DNA of 50,784 nucleotides, taken from assembly GCA_021783135.1 (NCBI GenBank), contig JAJXUE010000016.1, forward strand, positions 1-50,784. Reading direction: 5' to 3'. Both the position numbers and the translations under genes were made by a program. Positions within the stretch are counted from its first letter, which is position 1, and each line of letters opens with the position of its first letter. Shown here piece by piece: positions 16,355-24,443 of the stretch. This DNA comes from Bacillota bacterium (GTDB taxonomy: Bacteria; Bacillota; Desulfitobacteriia; Desulfitobacteriales; JAJXUE01). A model generated the notes under the pieces. The model did no database searches and was not told the DNA's origin. It saw nothing but the letters and a program-made list of their open reading frames with translations.

Positions 16355-17326
16355 TTACGCTGCAAAATAGGGCGGTTTGACAAAAGTTAGGGCAAGGGTT
16401 GTCCCGACATCGGCGCTAGCCAGGCCCGGCAGGTTGACCTCGATACACTCGGCGTTGTATTGCGGCAATCTGAGGCTGATGCGGCGACGCCCGGCGTGCT
16501 CATATTGCGCTAAGACCTCACCCTGTACTACTATGCCGAGTTCAGGTTGTGCGCCGGGTACCGCGCAATCGGGATGTACGCCAAACAGCAGCTGTGGATT
16601 TGCCGGCAGGAAATGGGTATACCCTAACATTTGGGCCGCACGCTGCGAGTTAGGGCAGGCGAATAGCTCCCCGGGGCTGCCTTCTTGAATTATGCGACCG
16701 GCGTCAATTAGTCCGATGCGATCGGCTAACCGTTGGGCTTCTGTCAATTGATGTGTCACCAAGATCACGGTAAAGCCAAGTTTTCGTTGCCACTCCTTAA
16801 TTGCCTGCTGTAAAGTGAGGCGTGCGTGCCAGTCCAATGCTGAAAAAGGTTCGTCCAGCAACAGCAAGCGCGGATGAATTGCCAACGCACGCGCCAACGC
16901 TACCCGTTGTTTTTGGCCGCCGGACAGCTTTCCGGGTTTGGCCGCCAAGAACGGTGTTACGTCCAGACGCTCAATCAGAGTATTCAGCCACTCCTTGGAA
17001 TTCGCGTCGGTTACGCCATAGGCGATGTTATCACGTACGGACAGGTGCGGAAACAAGTGGGCAGACTGCTCCATATACCCGAAACCACGCTGCCAAGTTG
17101 GTACAGCTTCCGCCGGGTGAGACGCGGTGTCAATATAGGTGGTAGCTCCAAGCGCCATATGGGCAGAACGATAGGAACGATCAAAACCGGCAATCACGGA
17201 CAGAATGCTCGATTTACCTGTGCCGGAAGGTCCATACAGGCAATAGGTTGTGCCTGCTGCAACGTTAAGTTTAACCTTAATGTCAAACTCCCGTCGTGGC
17301 AAGTCAAGTTTCAAGTCCAGCATCAT
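16355..17326 (-). CDS. tungstate/molybdate ABC transporter ATPase (ModC/WtpC type)
   Basis: 323 residues from the ATG at 17326 (an adjacent ATG at 17323 is equally possible), which has GGAGG upstream; the longer frame to 17350 has none. All ABC ATPase motifs are present: Walker A GPSGTGKSS, Q-loop EQSAHLFPH, signature LSGGQKQRVALARAL, Walker B LLLLDEPFSALD, and H-loop VTHQ. The last ~80 residues are a beta-rich TOBE-like domain (VVQGEVLAQYEHAGRRRISL), as in molybdate importers, where it can bind oxyanion and feed back on transport. The start overlaps the permease gene by 23 bases, which points to coupled translation. Confidence 0.88.
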   Translation of the reverse strand: MMLDLKLDLPRREFDIKVKLNVAAGTTYCLYGPSGTGKSSILSVIAGFDRSYRSAHMALGATTYIDTASHPAEAVPTWQRGFGYMEQSAHLFPHLSVRDNIAYGVTDANSKEWLNTLIERLDVTPFLAAKPGKLSGGQKQRVALARALAIHPRLLLLDEPFSALDWHARLTLQQAIKEWQRKLGFTVILVTHQLTEAQRLADRIGLIDAGRIIQEGSPGELFACPNSQRAAQMLGYTHFLPANPQLLFGVHPDCAVPGAQPELGIVVQGEVLAQYEHAGRRRISLRLPQYNAECIEVNLPGLASADVGTTLALTFVKPPYFAA

Positions 17327-18086
17327 GGATACGCCTCCACAAGGTTGCAATCAGCGGTAGAGGCAGGGCAACAGCTAATAACAGCAACGCCAATGGGAGC
17401 GCCGTTTGCAAGCCCTGTTCCTGCAATGCAACCCAAATACTAACCGGCAAGGTTTGGGGGTTATACGCAATTACGATAACTGCGCCGAAGGCACCTATGG
17501 CGCGGCTAAAGGCAATCGCCAAGCCTACACTCAGGCCCGGCCAGGCCAGCGGCAAGGTAATCCGGCGAAAGGTGCGGAAGGGACTTGCCCCCAGCGCAGC
17601 GGATACGCGTTCCATGCCGGGGTCTACCTGCATAAACGCTCCTTCAGCCGCAAAAACGTAATAAGGTAAGGCCTCATAGGTTTGTGCAATAATCACGGCC
17701 AGCGCACTGTTAGTCGCAGATATGTGGATTGACTCGAGAAACTTGCCAATTAAGCTATAGGGTCCGTAGGAATAAATCAGCAACAGGCCGATAACCAAGG
17801 GTGGTAGCAGCATTGGTATCAAGAGCAAGTACTCGCAAGCTTGCCAAAACAGGCCGCGGCGCCGCGCCAACAACCAGGCAAACGGCGTTCCGACCAGAGT
17901 TACTACGAGCATGCTCAGGCACGTGGTCCAGATTGAGGTCCAAAGCGGCGAACCGTCAGCTCCTTGCCAAGCACTCCAGACGTTGTCCCAAGAGATGTGC
18001 AACACGAGTGCTAACGGAGGCAACAGCAAGAAGAGAGTGCCAAACAGGGCAAGTAAAGTTAGCAGGCTGGGGGCTAGTTTCCTCAT
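17304..18086 (-). CDS. tungstate/molybdate ABC transporter permease (ModB/WtpB type)
   Basis: 260 residues with about six membrane helices. The cytoplasmic EAA loop that docks on the ATPase is seen as ALGASPFRTFRRITLPLAWPG (about 167-187). The usual ModB/WtpB length and order. It starts 7 bases after the binding-protein stop without a clear ribosome site of its own and overlaps the ATPase gene, so all three are translated as a unit. Confidence 0.88.
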   Translation of the reverse strand: MRKLAPSLLTLLALFGTLFLLLPPLALVLHISWDNVWSAWQGADGSPLWTSIWTTCLSMLVVTLVGTPFAWLLARRRGLFWQACEYLLLIPMLLPPLVIGLLLIYSYGPYSLIGKFLESIHISATNSALAVIIAQTYEALPYYVFAAEGAFMQVDPGMERVSAALGASPFRTFRRITLPLAWPGLSVGLAIAFSRAIGAFGAVIVIAYNPQTLPVSIWVALQEQGLQTALPLALLLLAVALPLPLIATLWRRIHDAGLET

Positions 18087-18093
18087 ATAAGCA

Positions 18094-19128
18094 TTAGCTG
18101 CCTTGAACTAACTGTAAGATAGCGCTAGGCACCGCAGCGCGGTTGCCCCAAATTTTAGCCGGAGTTAACTGATAACCCTGCGCTTTATAAATTGCTTGAC
18201 CGGCCGGAGAGAGGAGGTAACTGACAAATTTTTCGCCTGCTTGTTGGTCTTTACTGCCTTTGATGGTGGTGAGGTAAATTTCCGCAGTTGAACCGGTAGC
18301 AGTCTTGCCGCCCTTTAAAGTAAGATGCTGGGTAGCATAGGTTGCACTGTCGGCAGGATTGCCAAAGTTCATGCTATCCGGCAAAACGATATAATCAAGT
18401 TTGCGTTGAATTGCTTCCGGCAGGTAAGCACTGGAGGCATCCAACTGGCCCGCCTGCAATTGGGACAAAATGGATTCCTCGGCAAAAATCTGTTTAGGGT
18501 TGTTCTGCCCGCCTAAAATGGCATCAGCAGTACCAGACGGTAAGTTAAGCTGCTGTTGGGCCAGATGCAGCATCATCACGAACACTTGACCTTGAGGATC
18601 GGTGTTGGGGTTGGTGCGGCCGAGATGGAAATCGGGTTTTTGCATTAGGGTAAACAGCTCTTTGAGCGGAGTTTGGCCCTTAGCTATAGCGTTCAACTGA
18701 CTGGCATAGGGACTTTTAGGAGAGTAAGCAATAACTAAAGGTGAGCTGGCAAAGCCAACTGCCCAATCTGTAAATTGCGGCGACAGTTCTTTGATAGGGG
18801 CGGAGCCGATGCTTTCAAAAACGTTAGGCTGAATTTCTTTAGTTGCAATCAGGTGCGCGACACCAAAGGAGCCGCCACCACGACCTTGGAAAGCAAGACC
18901 GGTAGCTTGTTTGAAGGCAGGGCTTAAGTATTGATCGTTAACTAGTTGTAAGGAGCCGGCATAAGCCACATTGGCGGTGCCCGTCACAGCGGGAGGAGTG
19001 GCTGCCGAAGTAGCCGAAGCATTGGCAGAGGTGGTCGCAGTGGGTGTTGTACCGCAGCCGGCTAACAATACTCCGGTTGCCAAGGCCATGGTTAAGGCTA
19101 AAGTTTTTGTCGGTTTAAACATCATCAT
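18094..19128 (-). CDS. tungstate/molybdate-binding lipoprotein (WtpA/ModA-like)
   Basis: 344 residues. A lipoprotein signal (MALATGVLLAGC, lipobox LAGC) anchors it outside the membrane, followed by a Thr/Ala/Ser-rich linker. NVAYAGSLQ at the start of the mature domain and LGRTNPNTDPQG in the middle are hallmarks of the WtpA branch of oxyanion-binding proteins, which coordinate tungstate or molybdate. Three ATG codons in a row (19128, 19125, 19122) follow AAGGAGA; the last has the best spacing. Whether tungstate or molybdate is preferred cannot be read from sequence; anaerobes with tungsten formate or aldehyde oxidoreductases often use this branch. Confidence 0.85.
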   Translation of the reverse strand: MMMFKPTKTLALTMALATGVLLAGCGTTPTATTSANASATSAATPPAVTGTANVAYAGSLQLVNDQYLSPAFKQATGLAFQGRGGGSFGVAHLIATKEIQPNVFESIGSAPIKELSPQFTDWAVGFASSPLVIAYSPKSPYASQLNAIAKGQTPLKELFTLMQKPDFHLGRTNPNTDPQGQVFVMMLHLAQQQLNLPSGTADAILGGQNNPKQIFAEESILSQLQAGQLDASSAYLPEAIQRKLDYIVLPDSMNFGNPADSATYATQHLTLKGGKTATGSTAEIYLTTIKGSKDQQAGEKFVSYLLSPAGQAIYKAQGYQLTPAKIWGNRAAVPSAILQLVQGS

Positions 19129-19152
19129 CTCTCCTTTAAAATTTTAGGGCCA

Positions 19153-20265
19153 TCAATTCACTAGTTGGCCTGTATTATGCACATCGTAAGGGCCAAAGCT
19201 GCGCAAGTCCTGTCGAAATACATCAGATGCAAGGGTATTTAAAATTTGCTGTACGCCTTCGAGCGCGAAGTGCGCGGGAGGAATCCAGAGGTCGCAGATT
19301 TCGGTTTGAATCGGGATAAAGGCAAGCCGGGCAGCGGCAGCGGCACTGGCAATGCCAATGCCGACATCAGCCATTCCCGCAGCTATGGCTTGAGCAACTT
19401 GTAAGTGACCAGCTACGGTAAAGGAATATTGGTTTACCGTAGTTGGGTCAACTTGTGCTTGTGCCAGAAGGCTGTCGAGTAATTTTCGCGCACCGGCACC
19501 GGCCGGGCGGTTGACCAGACGCAAGTGTTTGTTGGCGAAATCAGCTGCAGTGTGAAAGCCAAGCGGGTTACCCCACTTCACCAACCAGCCCAGTTCTAAG
19601 CAGGCAAAGCGCACTTTACGCACTTCGAGCGGGCAGGCAGGGAGCGGTGTAATTTCACTTTGTTCACTCAACGCAGTGTGGATGGCGGCAATGTGCACAT
19701 CTCCGGCCTGGAGCTGGCGCAACGCCTTAGCATTATCGCTGCTTAACCATAATGGGCGAGATCCGTGGGATAATTCATGCGAATCAGAATGGCCGGCTAA
19801 GAGAGCTAAGCCCAAATCACATCCGGCTACAAGCGTCCAATCAGGCACCAGTTGCCCTGCGGGTTGGCGTACCCGGACCTGTGACTCGGGTAAATTCTCT
19901 ACGACAGTAAGCGCTTCTGCCGCTTGTTGCAACATTTGCGGTTGGTGCAAGATATCAATGCGGTGGGCTACTTTGCGTTGACCTACCAGAGCTGGCAAAA
20001 CGCGGTCCCCAGGGCGGATGTCGGCATCGAGTGCTACATGCCAAACGTCCGGCGCACCGTACGAGGGTTGCTCGGCAAATAAATCTTCCACCCACAACCC
20101 AAAGCTGTGGGCCATTCGTATCGCTACCAAAGCGCTAGGAATGCTCTGCCCGGCTTCAATCAAGCTGACGGCCTGGCGCGTGATGCCAACGCGCTCGGCT
20201 AACTGGGTTTGGGACAGCCCGGCCAGTTGCCGATAATGCTTAATTTGATTATGTAGCGCTTCCAT
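19153..20265 (-). CDS. XRE-type regulator with periplasmic-binding-protein-like sensor domain
   Basis: 370 residues from the ATG at 20265 with GGGAGG 6 bases upstream; the longer GTG start at 20280 overlaps that site. Residues ~5-65 are a Cro/CI-type helix-turn-helix (LSQTQLAERVGITRQAVSLIE). The rest is a type-2 periplasmic-binding-protein-like domain (PBP_like group), with AGCDLGLALLAGH, NRPAGAGARKLLDSLL and AAGMADVGIGIASAA, and no signal peptide. Such cytoplasmic proteins are thought to sense molybdate, tungstate or a cofactor. It is the first gene of the operon with the transporter (24 bases to the next gene), which supports oxyanion-dependent autoregulation. Confidence 0.87.
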   Translation of the reverse strand: MEALHNQIKHYRQLAGLSQTQLAERVGITRQAVSLIEAGQSIPSALVAIRMAHSFGLWVEDLFAEQPSYGAPDVWHVALDADIRPGDRVLPALVGQRKVAHRIDILHQPQMLQQAAEALTVVENLPESQVRVRQPAGQLVPDWTLVAGCDLGLALLAGHSDSHELSHGSRPLWLSSDNAKALRQLQAGDVHIAAIHTALSEQSEITPLPACPLEVRKVRFACLELGWLVKWGNPLGFHTAADFANKHLRLVNRPAGAGARKLLDSLLAQAQVDPTTVNQYSFTVAGHLQVAQAIAAGMADVGIGIASAAAAARLAFIPIQTEICDLWIPPAHFALEGVQQILNTLASDVFRQDLRSFGPYDVHNTGQLVN

Positions 20266-20306
20266 CCTGTTGCCTCCCACGAGGTAGAAATAAATTACCT
20301 TTATAT

Positions 20307-20343
20307 TAGCAATTATATTTGTCTAATGCAAGTATAATTGCTA
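20307..20343. promoter_or_regulatory. 11-bp inverted repeat between regulator and yibE-like genes
   Basis: TAGCAATTATA, 15-base spacer, TATAATTGCTA, 42 bases upstream of the regulator start in a divergent promoter region. A good candidate operator for the XRE-PBP regulator of the tungstate/molybdate operon; it also contains TATAAT-like sequence on both strands. A separate TATAAT at 20420-20425 may serve the plus-strand genes. Confidence 0.5.
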
Positions 20344-20477
20344 TCAAGGAAAACTTTGCATTGCAGTTTTCGGGACCAACCCCTCTGCTGAGATTGATTT
20401 CTCCGTGTTGCATTTGTGTTATAATCGAAGGTAACATTACGCAAACAACGTCTAACAAAGGAAAATCGTGAAGAATT

Positions 20478-21611
20478 GTGATGAAACAATTAAGGCTCTA
20501 CTTACTAAATTTAATTGGAACGAAACGTAATTACCTAGCACTGGGCGTAGCGTTAGTAATATTAGCCGCGTTAGCTTACAATTTTGTCGCCACCAATGAG
20601 GGATATTATCATAAAACCATTGCCAAAATAATCGCGCTTACCGGACAAACTGCACCGGATTCTGAAGGAAATTTTACACAGCAAGTCGATGCGGTCATTA
20701 TGAATGGAGCGCATCGAGGGGAGCAAATCAAGCTGCACAATTATACTTCCCTCGCCCAGGCGAACGATGAGCAGCTTAAAGTCAACGATGAAGTATTTGT
20801 GAATTTGCGGTTCACGACCGCGAACCAAATCAAATCGGCCACTATCACCAATTTTAAGCGCGATAAATATATTGTTTACATTGCGCTTGTGTTTAGCTTG
20901 TTAATTTTGTTCATTGGGGGACTAAAAGGCTTACGGTCCATGGTCAGTGTAGTAATTAACGGCGTAATTATCCTACTCGTAATCGACTTGTACCTACACG
21001 GGCTTAACCTGATCTTAGTTGCTTCAGGTGCGAGTGTGTTATTTATTGTCCTATCCATCTTAATCGTCAGCGGCCGTAACAAAAAAACACTGGCAGCGAT
21101 TGTCGGGACTATGGCCGGCACGTTGCTGGCGATGTCGATTACGGCGGGGGTGATATTTATGACCAAGGGTAAGGGGATTCACTACGAGGAAATGGAATTT
21201 CTGACGACTTCCCCGACAGCAATATTTATGGCCGAAATCTTGATCGGTACTTTAGGGGCGATTATGGACATAGCCATTTCAATTTCTGCGGCCGTGCAGG
21301 AAATGTATGATAATAATCCGGACATACCGACCTTGGCACTGTTAAATTCCGGACGGGAAATTGGCCAAGATATTATGGGTACGATGGCGAATACCCTGGT
21401 ATTTGCTTACTTAAGTGGAAGTATACCGATGATCTTGTTGTGGCTCAAAAACGGGTTTTCAATTTTTTATATTATCGGTGTCAATATCAATTTAGAAATA
21501 ATCCGAGCCCTTGTCGGCAGTATCGGAATTGTGATCAGCATCCCTGTTACCCTGCTGATTGCAGTATTATTGCTGAAACAAAATAAGCTTGAGGAGGCCG
21601 AGGACTTATGA
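20478..21611 (+). CDS. YibE/F-family membrane protein (large partner)
   Basis: 377 residues. One N-terminal membrane helix (about 19-37), an extracytoplasmic beta-rich region of ~90 residues, then seven or so helices with the family marks LKGLRSMVSVVINGVII and GALGAIMDIAIS-type sequence (here IGTLGAIMDIAISISAAVQE) and GREIGQDIMGTMANTLVFAYL. YibE/F proteins occur as pairs in Bacillota; transport has been suggested but no substrate is established. GTG at 20478 and ATG at 20481 are both possible; AAAGGA is 15 bases away. It overlaps the next gene by 4 bases (ATGA), so the two are translationally coupled. Confidence 0.85.
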   Translation: MMKQLRLYLLNLIGTKRNYLALGVALVILAALAYNFVATNEGYYHKTIAKIIALTGQTAPDSEGNFTQQVDAVIMNGAHRGEQIKLHNYTSLAQANDEQLKVNDEVFVNLRFTTANQIKSATITNFKRDKYIVYIALVFSLLILFIGGLKGLRSMVSVVINGVIILLVIDLYLHGLNLILVASGASVLFIVLSILIVSGRNKKTLAAIVGTMAGTLLAMSITAGVIFMTKGKGIHYEEMEFLTTSPTAIFMAEILIGTLGAIMDIAISISAAVQEMYDNNPDIPTLALLNSGREIGQDIMGTMANTLVFAYLSGSIPMILLWLKNGFSIFYIIGVNINLEIIRALVGSIGIVISIPVTLLIAVLLLKQNKLEEAEDL

Positions 21612-22366
21612 ATGTAGCATGGCTATTATTAGTAATCTTGTTTGGCCTTATGCTTGTAATCGGCGGAGTGCGCGGTTTGAAATCGTTTTTAACCCTATTT
21701 ACGAACTTTATCACCTTGTTTGTAATGCTGATCCTAATCTCTTTTAAGCTTGACCCGATCAAAGTGACGGTTTTTGGCTCAATTATCATTAGTTCAGTCA
21801 CTTTGTTTTTCATCAACGGCTTTAATAAGAAGACCATTGCAGCGTTGTTGTCGGTTACGCTGGTGGTGGGTTTGACCCTGCTATTAGCAGTAAGTACCGC
21901 CAGCAATGCCCATATCCAGGGCTTTGGCCAGGAGCAAGCGGAAAGTATAGCCTACCTCATACCACAAGCACAGCTGGATTTTAATAAAATTGTTATTTGC
22001 GAAATCTTGCTGGGCTTGTTGGGAGCGATTATCGATGTCGCCATTTCCATTGCATCCGCAATGCAGGAAATACATCGGAATAATCTGCAACTGAGCAAAA
22101 ACAGTCTCATGCATTCCGGCATTAATATCGGCAAAGATATTTTAGGCACGATGACCAATACCCTGCTGTTTGCTTTTATCGGGGGGTTTATGACTTTGTT
22201 AATCTGGTTTAGTAAACTGCATTACACCTTAGCAGATATCGTTAATGCCAAGGTGTTTGGTGCGGAAGTAGTGCAAATTTTGTGCAGCGGTATAGGGATA
22301 ATTCTGATCATACCTGTTACAGCATACCTAGCGTCCCGGATCTTGTGGCAAAAAGAGTTAGAGTGA
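21608..22366 (+). CDS. YibE/F-family membrane protein (short partner)
   Basis: 252 residues with no extracytoplasmic domain, otherwise parallel to its upstream partner: GGVRGLKSFLTLFTNFITLF, LLGLLGAIIDVAISIASAMQE, and NIGKDILGTMTNTLLFAFIGG. The repeated architecture of the two genes shows an old duplication and suggests that they form a heteromeric membrane complex (inference). Start at the ATGA overlap, with GAGGAGG just upstream in the end of the first gene. Confidence 0.85.
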   Translation: MNVAWLLLVILFGLMLVIGGVRGLKSFLTLFTNFITLFVMLILISFKLDPIKVTVFGSIIISSVTLFFINGFNKKTIAALLSVTLVVGLTLLLAVSTASNAHIQGFGQEQAESIAYLIPQAQLDFNKIVICEILLGLLGAIIDVAISIASAMQEIHRNNLQLSKNSLMHSGINIGKDILGTMTNTLLFAFIGGFMTLLIWFSKLHYTLADIVNAKVFGAEVVQILCSGIGIILIIPVTAYLASRILWQKELE

Positions 22367-22370
22367 AAAA

Positions 22371-22394
22371 GCCCAGGGTTGCGACACCCTGAGC
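22371..22394 (+). terminator. possible terminator of the YibE/F pair
   Basis: CAGGGT (22374-22379) pairs with ACCCTG (22386-22391), flanked by three more pairs after one mismatch. There is no T-run, so termination may be weak or Rho-dependent. Confidence 0.35.
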
Positions 22395-22569
22395 TTGATA
22401 GAATAGCAAATTTTACAGCATAAATCATGGGCTAAAATGGGTTAAAATTATATCTGACGGTATATCCTTAAATACGACACTATTACTAATTGCACGGAGA
22501 ACACAGGTTCTGTATAGTAATAATCAAATGGGTCACAAAATGTACGGAAGTAATGGAGGTGTGCAGTGC

Positions 22570-23076
22570 ATGGTGGAAATGGACAAGTTTCAGCGGGTGG
22601 TTCTGGAAACGTTAGAAGCAGTGCAGCGAATTGAAACTGAACTCGGCGGGCTCAAAACTGAAGTCGGCAGCTTAAAGAGTGAAGTAGGCAATTTGAACGT
22701 TGAGGTCGGCAGCTTAAAGAGTGAAGTAGGCAATTTGAACGTTGAGGTCGGCAGTTTAAAGAGTGAAGTAGGCAATTTGAACGTTGAGGTCGGCAGCTTA
22801 AAGAGTGAAGTAGGCAATTTGAACATTGAGGTCGGCAGCTTAAAGAGTGAAGTAGGAAGCCTGAAAGAGTTAGTGAGTGGTGTTGACGCCAGAGTGGGCA
22901 GGCTTGAGGTGGCAGTAGGCCATATCCAGGCTGAGACAGCCGGATTGCTCGAGTTTCGGTCTGAAACGAAAGAGGCCTTAAATAAGTTGGCCGAGACCCA
23001 GGCGATAATTGCAGGGATTGTGGGTGAACATGAAGTTAAGATCAGATCACTTAACAAGCGGTTGGCAGAAGCGTAA
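22570..23076 (+). CDS. coiled-coil repeat protein
   Basis: 168 residues from the ATG at 22570, which has GGAGGT 9 bases upstream. Residues ~30-100 consist of perfect alternating heptads EVGSLKS and EVGNLNV, with leucine or valine at a/d positions, predicting a long parallel coiled coil. The C-terminal part (about 105-168) continues helical with Ala/Glu/Leu (HIQAETAGLLEFRSETKEAL). No signal peptide or membrane helix. No function is known; such proteins often act as oligomerisation or scaffolding rods. The heptads are encoded by a 42-bp tandem DNA repeat, so copy number probably varies between strains. Confidence 0.8.
   Translation: MVEMDKFQRVVLETLEAVQRIETELGGLKTEVGSLKSEVGNLNVEVGSLKSEVGNLNVEVGSLKSEVGNLNVEVGSLKSEVGNLNIEVGSLKSEVGSLKELVSGVDARVGRLEVAVGHIQAETAGLLEFRSETKEALNKLAETQAIIAGIVGEHEVKIRSLNKRLAEA
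22660..22869 (+). repeat. 42-bp coding tandem repeat, four full copies plus a partial
   Basis: Units at 22660, 22702, 22744 and 22786 are nearly identical (single-base changes such as GTT/ATT), and a fifth at 22828 diverges in its second half. Period 42 = two heptads, so gain or loss keeps the frame and the coiled-coil register. Confidence 0.95.
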
Positions 23077-23085
23077 ATTTAGTGC

Positions 23086-24015
23086 TTACTTTTTTTGACT
23101 GTCAAGATCATAAGGTGTTTCTTGGTAAACAAAGTAATTCAACCAGTTGGCGTAAAGCAAATTAGCATGGGAGCGCCATCTGACAAGTGGAGTTTGCGTC
23201 GGATTGTTCTGGGGAAAATAGTTTTTGGGTACAGAGATTTCAAGACCCTTGGCTACATCACGTTCATATTCTTGTTGGAGTGTATCAGGGTCATATTCTG
23301 AATGACCGGTTACGAACACCTGGCGTCCGTCCTGTGAAACAACTAAATAAATCCCGGCCTCATCCGATTCGGAAACAATCTCTAATGTGCTTACTTTTTG
23401 GATATCTTTTCGGCATATTTCTGTGTGGCGTGAGTGAGGGGCGAAAAATTCATCATCAAAGCCACGTAGTAGTTTATAGCTGACTACACTGTCTTTCTGC
23501 GCCGTGTGAGTAAAGACACCGAACATTTTATGGGCGAGAGGATACTTGGGAATACCGTAATGATGGTACAAACCTGCCTGCGCAGCCCAACAAATGTGAA
23601 AGGTGGAAGTGACATTGGTAAGAGTCCAGTCCATAATCGTCTGAAGCTCCTGCCAATAGGACACATCCTCGAAGGCAAGATTTTCGACTGGAGCGCCGGT
23701 AATGATCATACCGTCAAACATCTGCTGCTTGATCTCATCAAAGCTACGGTAAAACTCATCAAGGTGATATTGCGAGGTATTTTTCGAAGTATGAGTTTGA
23801 GGGTGCAAGAGAGTAATATCTACTTGGAGTGGGGAGTTAGCCAGCAACCGCATGATTTGCGTTTCGGTAGTTTCTTTTACGGGCATTAAGTTTAAGATGA
23901 CGATTTTTAAAGGGCGGATATCTTGGTGATAAGCCCTAGTATTAGGCATAACAAAAATATTCTCTTCAGTTAAGATATCTATTGCTGGTAAGTTATCAGG
24001 TATTTTGATTGGCAT
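23086..24015 (-). CDS. metA: homoserine O-acetyltransferase (MetA family, acetyl type)
   Basis: 309 residues, full length. MetA activates homoserine for methionine synthesis. The class-I glutamine-amidotransferase-like fold is clear: Cys142 in [10 protein letters not shown] is the acyl carrier, and His238/Glu240 lie in VTGHSEYD. Residue 111, in GAPVEN, is Glu; in characterised MetA proteins Glu here gives acetyl-CoA preference and Gly succinyl-CoA, so the product should be O-acetylhomoserine despite the usual 'succinyltransferase' label. AGGAGG precedes the ATG. No SAM-I riboswitch or T-box features were found in the ~120 bases upstream. It is not next to other methionine genes. Confidence 0.95.
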   Translation of the reverse strand: MPIKIPDNLPAIDILTEENIFVMPNTRAYHQDIRPLKIVILNLMPVKETTETQIMRLLANSPLQVDITLLHPQTHTSKNTSQYHLDEFYRSFDEIKQQMFDGMIITGAPVENLAFEDVSYWQELQTIMDWTLTNVTSTFHICWAAQAGLYHHYGIPKYPLAHKMFGVFTHTAQKDSVVSYKLLRGFDDEFFAPHSRHTEICRKDIQKVSTLEIVSESDEAGIYLVVSQDGRQVFVTGHSEYDPDTLQQEYERDVAKGLEISVPKNYFPQNNPTQTPLVRWRSHANLLYANWLNYFVYQETPYDLDSQKK

Positions 24016-24139
24016 GTAAGCTGCCTCCTTGCTGGAAAAACATCATAAATAATATTATACCTTAGGAAACGCATATGGCGCAAAAAAGTTTCGAACCGAG
24101 CAACACTGAAGGAATAATGCAGAATAATGTTGTAAAGAC

Positions 24140-24172
24140 AATAAAGTCCTCAGTCTGATTGAGGACTTTATT
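24140..24172 (-). terminator. terminator of ywbE
   Basis: Perfect 13-bp stem (24140-24152 with 24160-24172) and 7-base loop, directly after the ywbE stop. The A/T-rich outer pairs take the place of a long U-run. Confidence 0.7.
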
Positions 24173-24180
24173 GCTAGTTA

Positions 24181-24390
24181 TTATCGGTTGGCGGCTGTGC
24201 CAATAATGTTTTGTACCCTGCCTATTTTACCGTCTTGCAGTCTTACTTTTATTCCGCGCGGGTGGTGGGAAGAATTAGTTAGCAGATCCTTGACAATGCC
24301 TCGGGTAAGTCTGCCGGTGCGTTGATCTTCCTTTAAAACAATATCAACTTCCAGGCCCGGAAAAACATCGGAGCGATTTTGTCCGTTCAT
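24181..24390 (-). CDS. ywbE: YwbE family protein (DUF2196)
   Basis: 69 residues, complete for this small family found across bacteria. GLEVDIVLKEDQRTGRLTRG and RGIKVRLQDGKIGRVQ are the typical conserved blocks, forming a small beta-barrel-like fold. The biochemical role is unknown. AAAGGAA lies upstream of the ATG. It is placed 53 bases after the pseudouridine synthase gene on the same strand and may be its second cistron. Confidence 0.88.
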   Translation of the reverse strand: MNGQNRSDVFPGLEVDIVLKEDQRTGRLTRGIVKDLLTNSSHHPRGIKVRLQDGKIGRVQNIIGTAANR

Positions 24391-24443
24391 CTTCTTGTTC
24401 CTTTCTCGTTAGTTCCAATTAGTGGGAGGGGATAAAGCGGGGT

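Noticed and set aside
16874-17443. 189-residue plus-strand frame
   Set aside because: Shadow of the ABC ATPase and permease genes, which carry all the family motifs on the other strand.
22660-22869. CRISPR array
   Set aside because: The repeats are contiguous with no variable spacers and encode heptads in frame.
22590-23057. 155-residue minus-strand frame with repeats
   Set aside because: It is the antisense of the coiled-coil gene; its repeats only mirror the 42-bp DNA repeat and it has no ribosome site.
24016-24139. SAM riboswitch or T-box upstream of metA
   Set aside because: No characteristic stems, terminator pair or T-box sequence could be seen in this short region.
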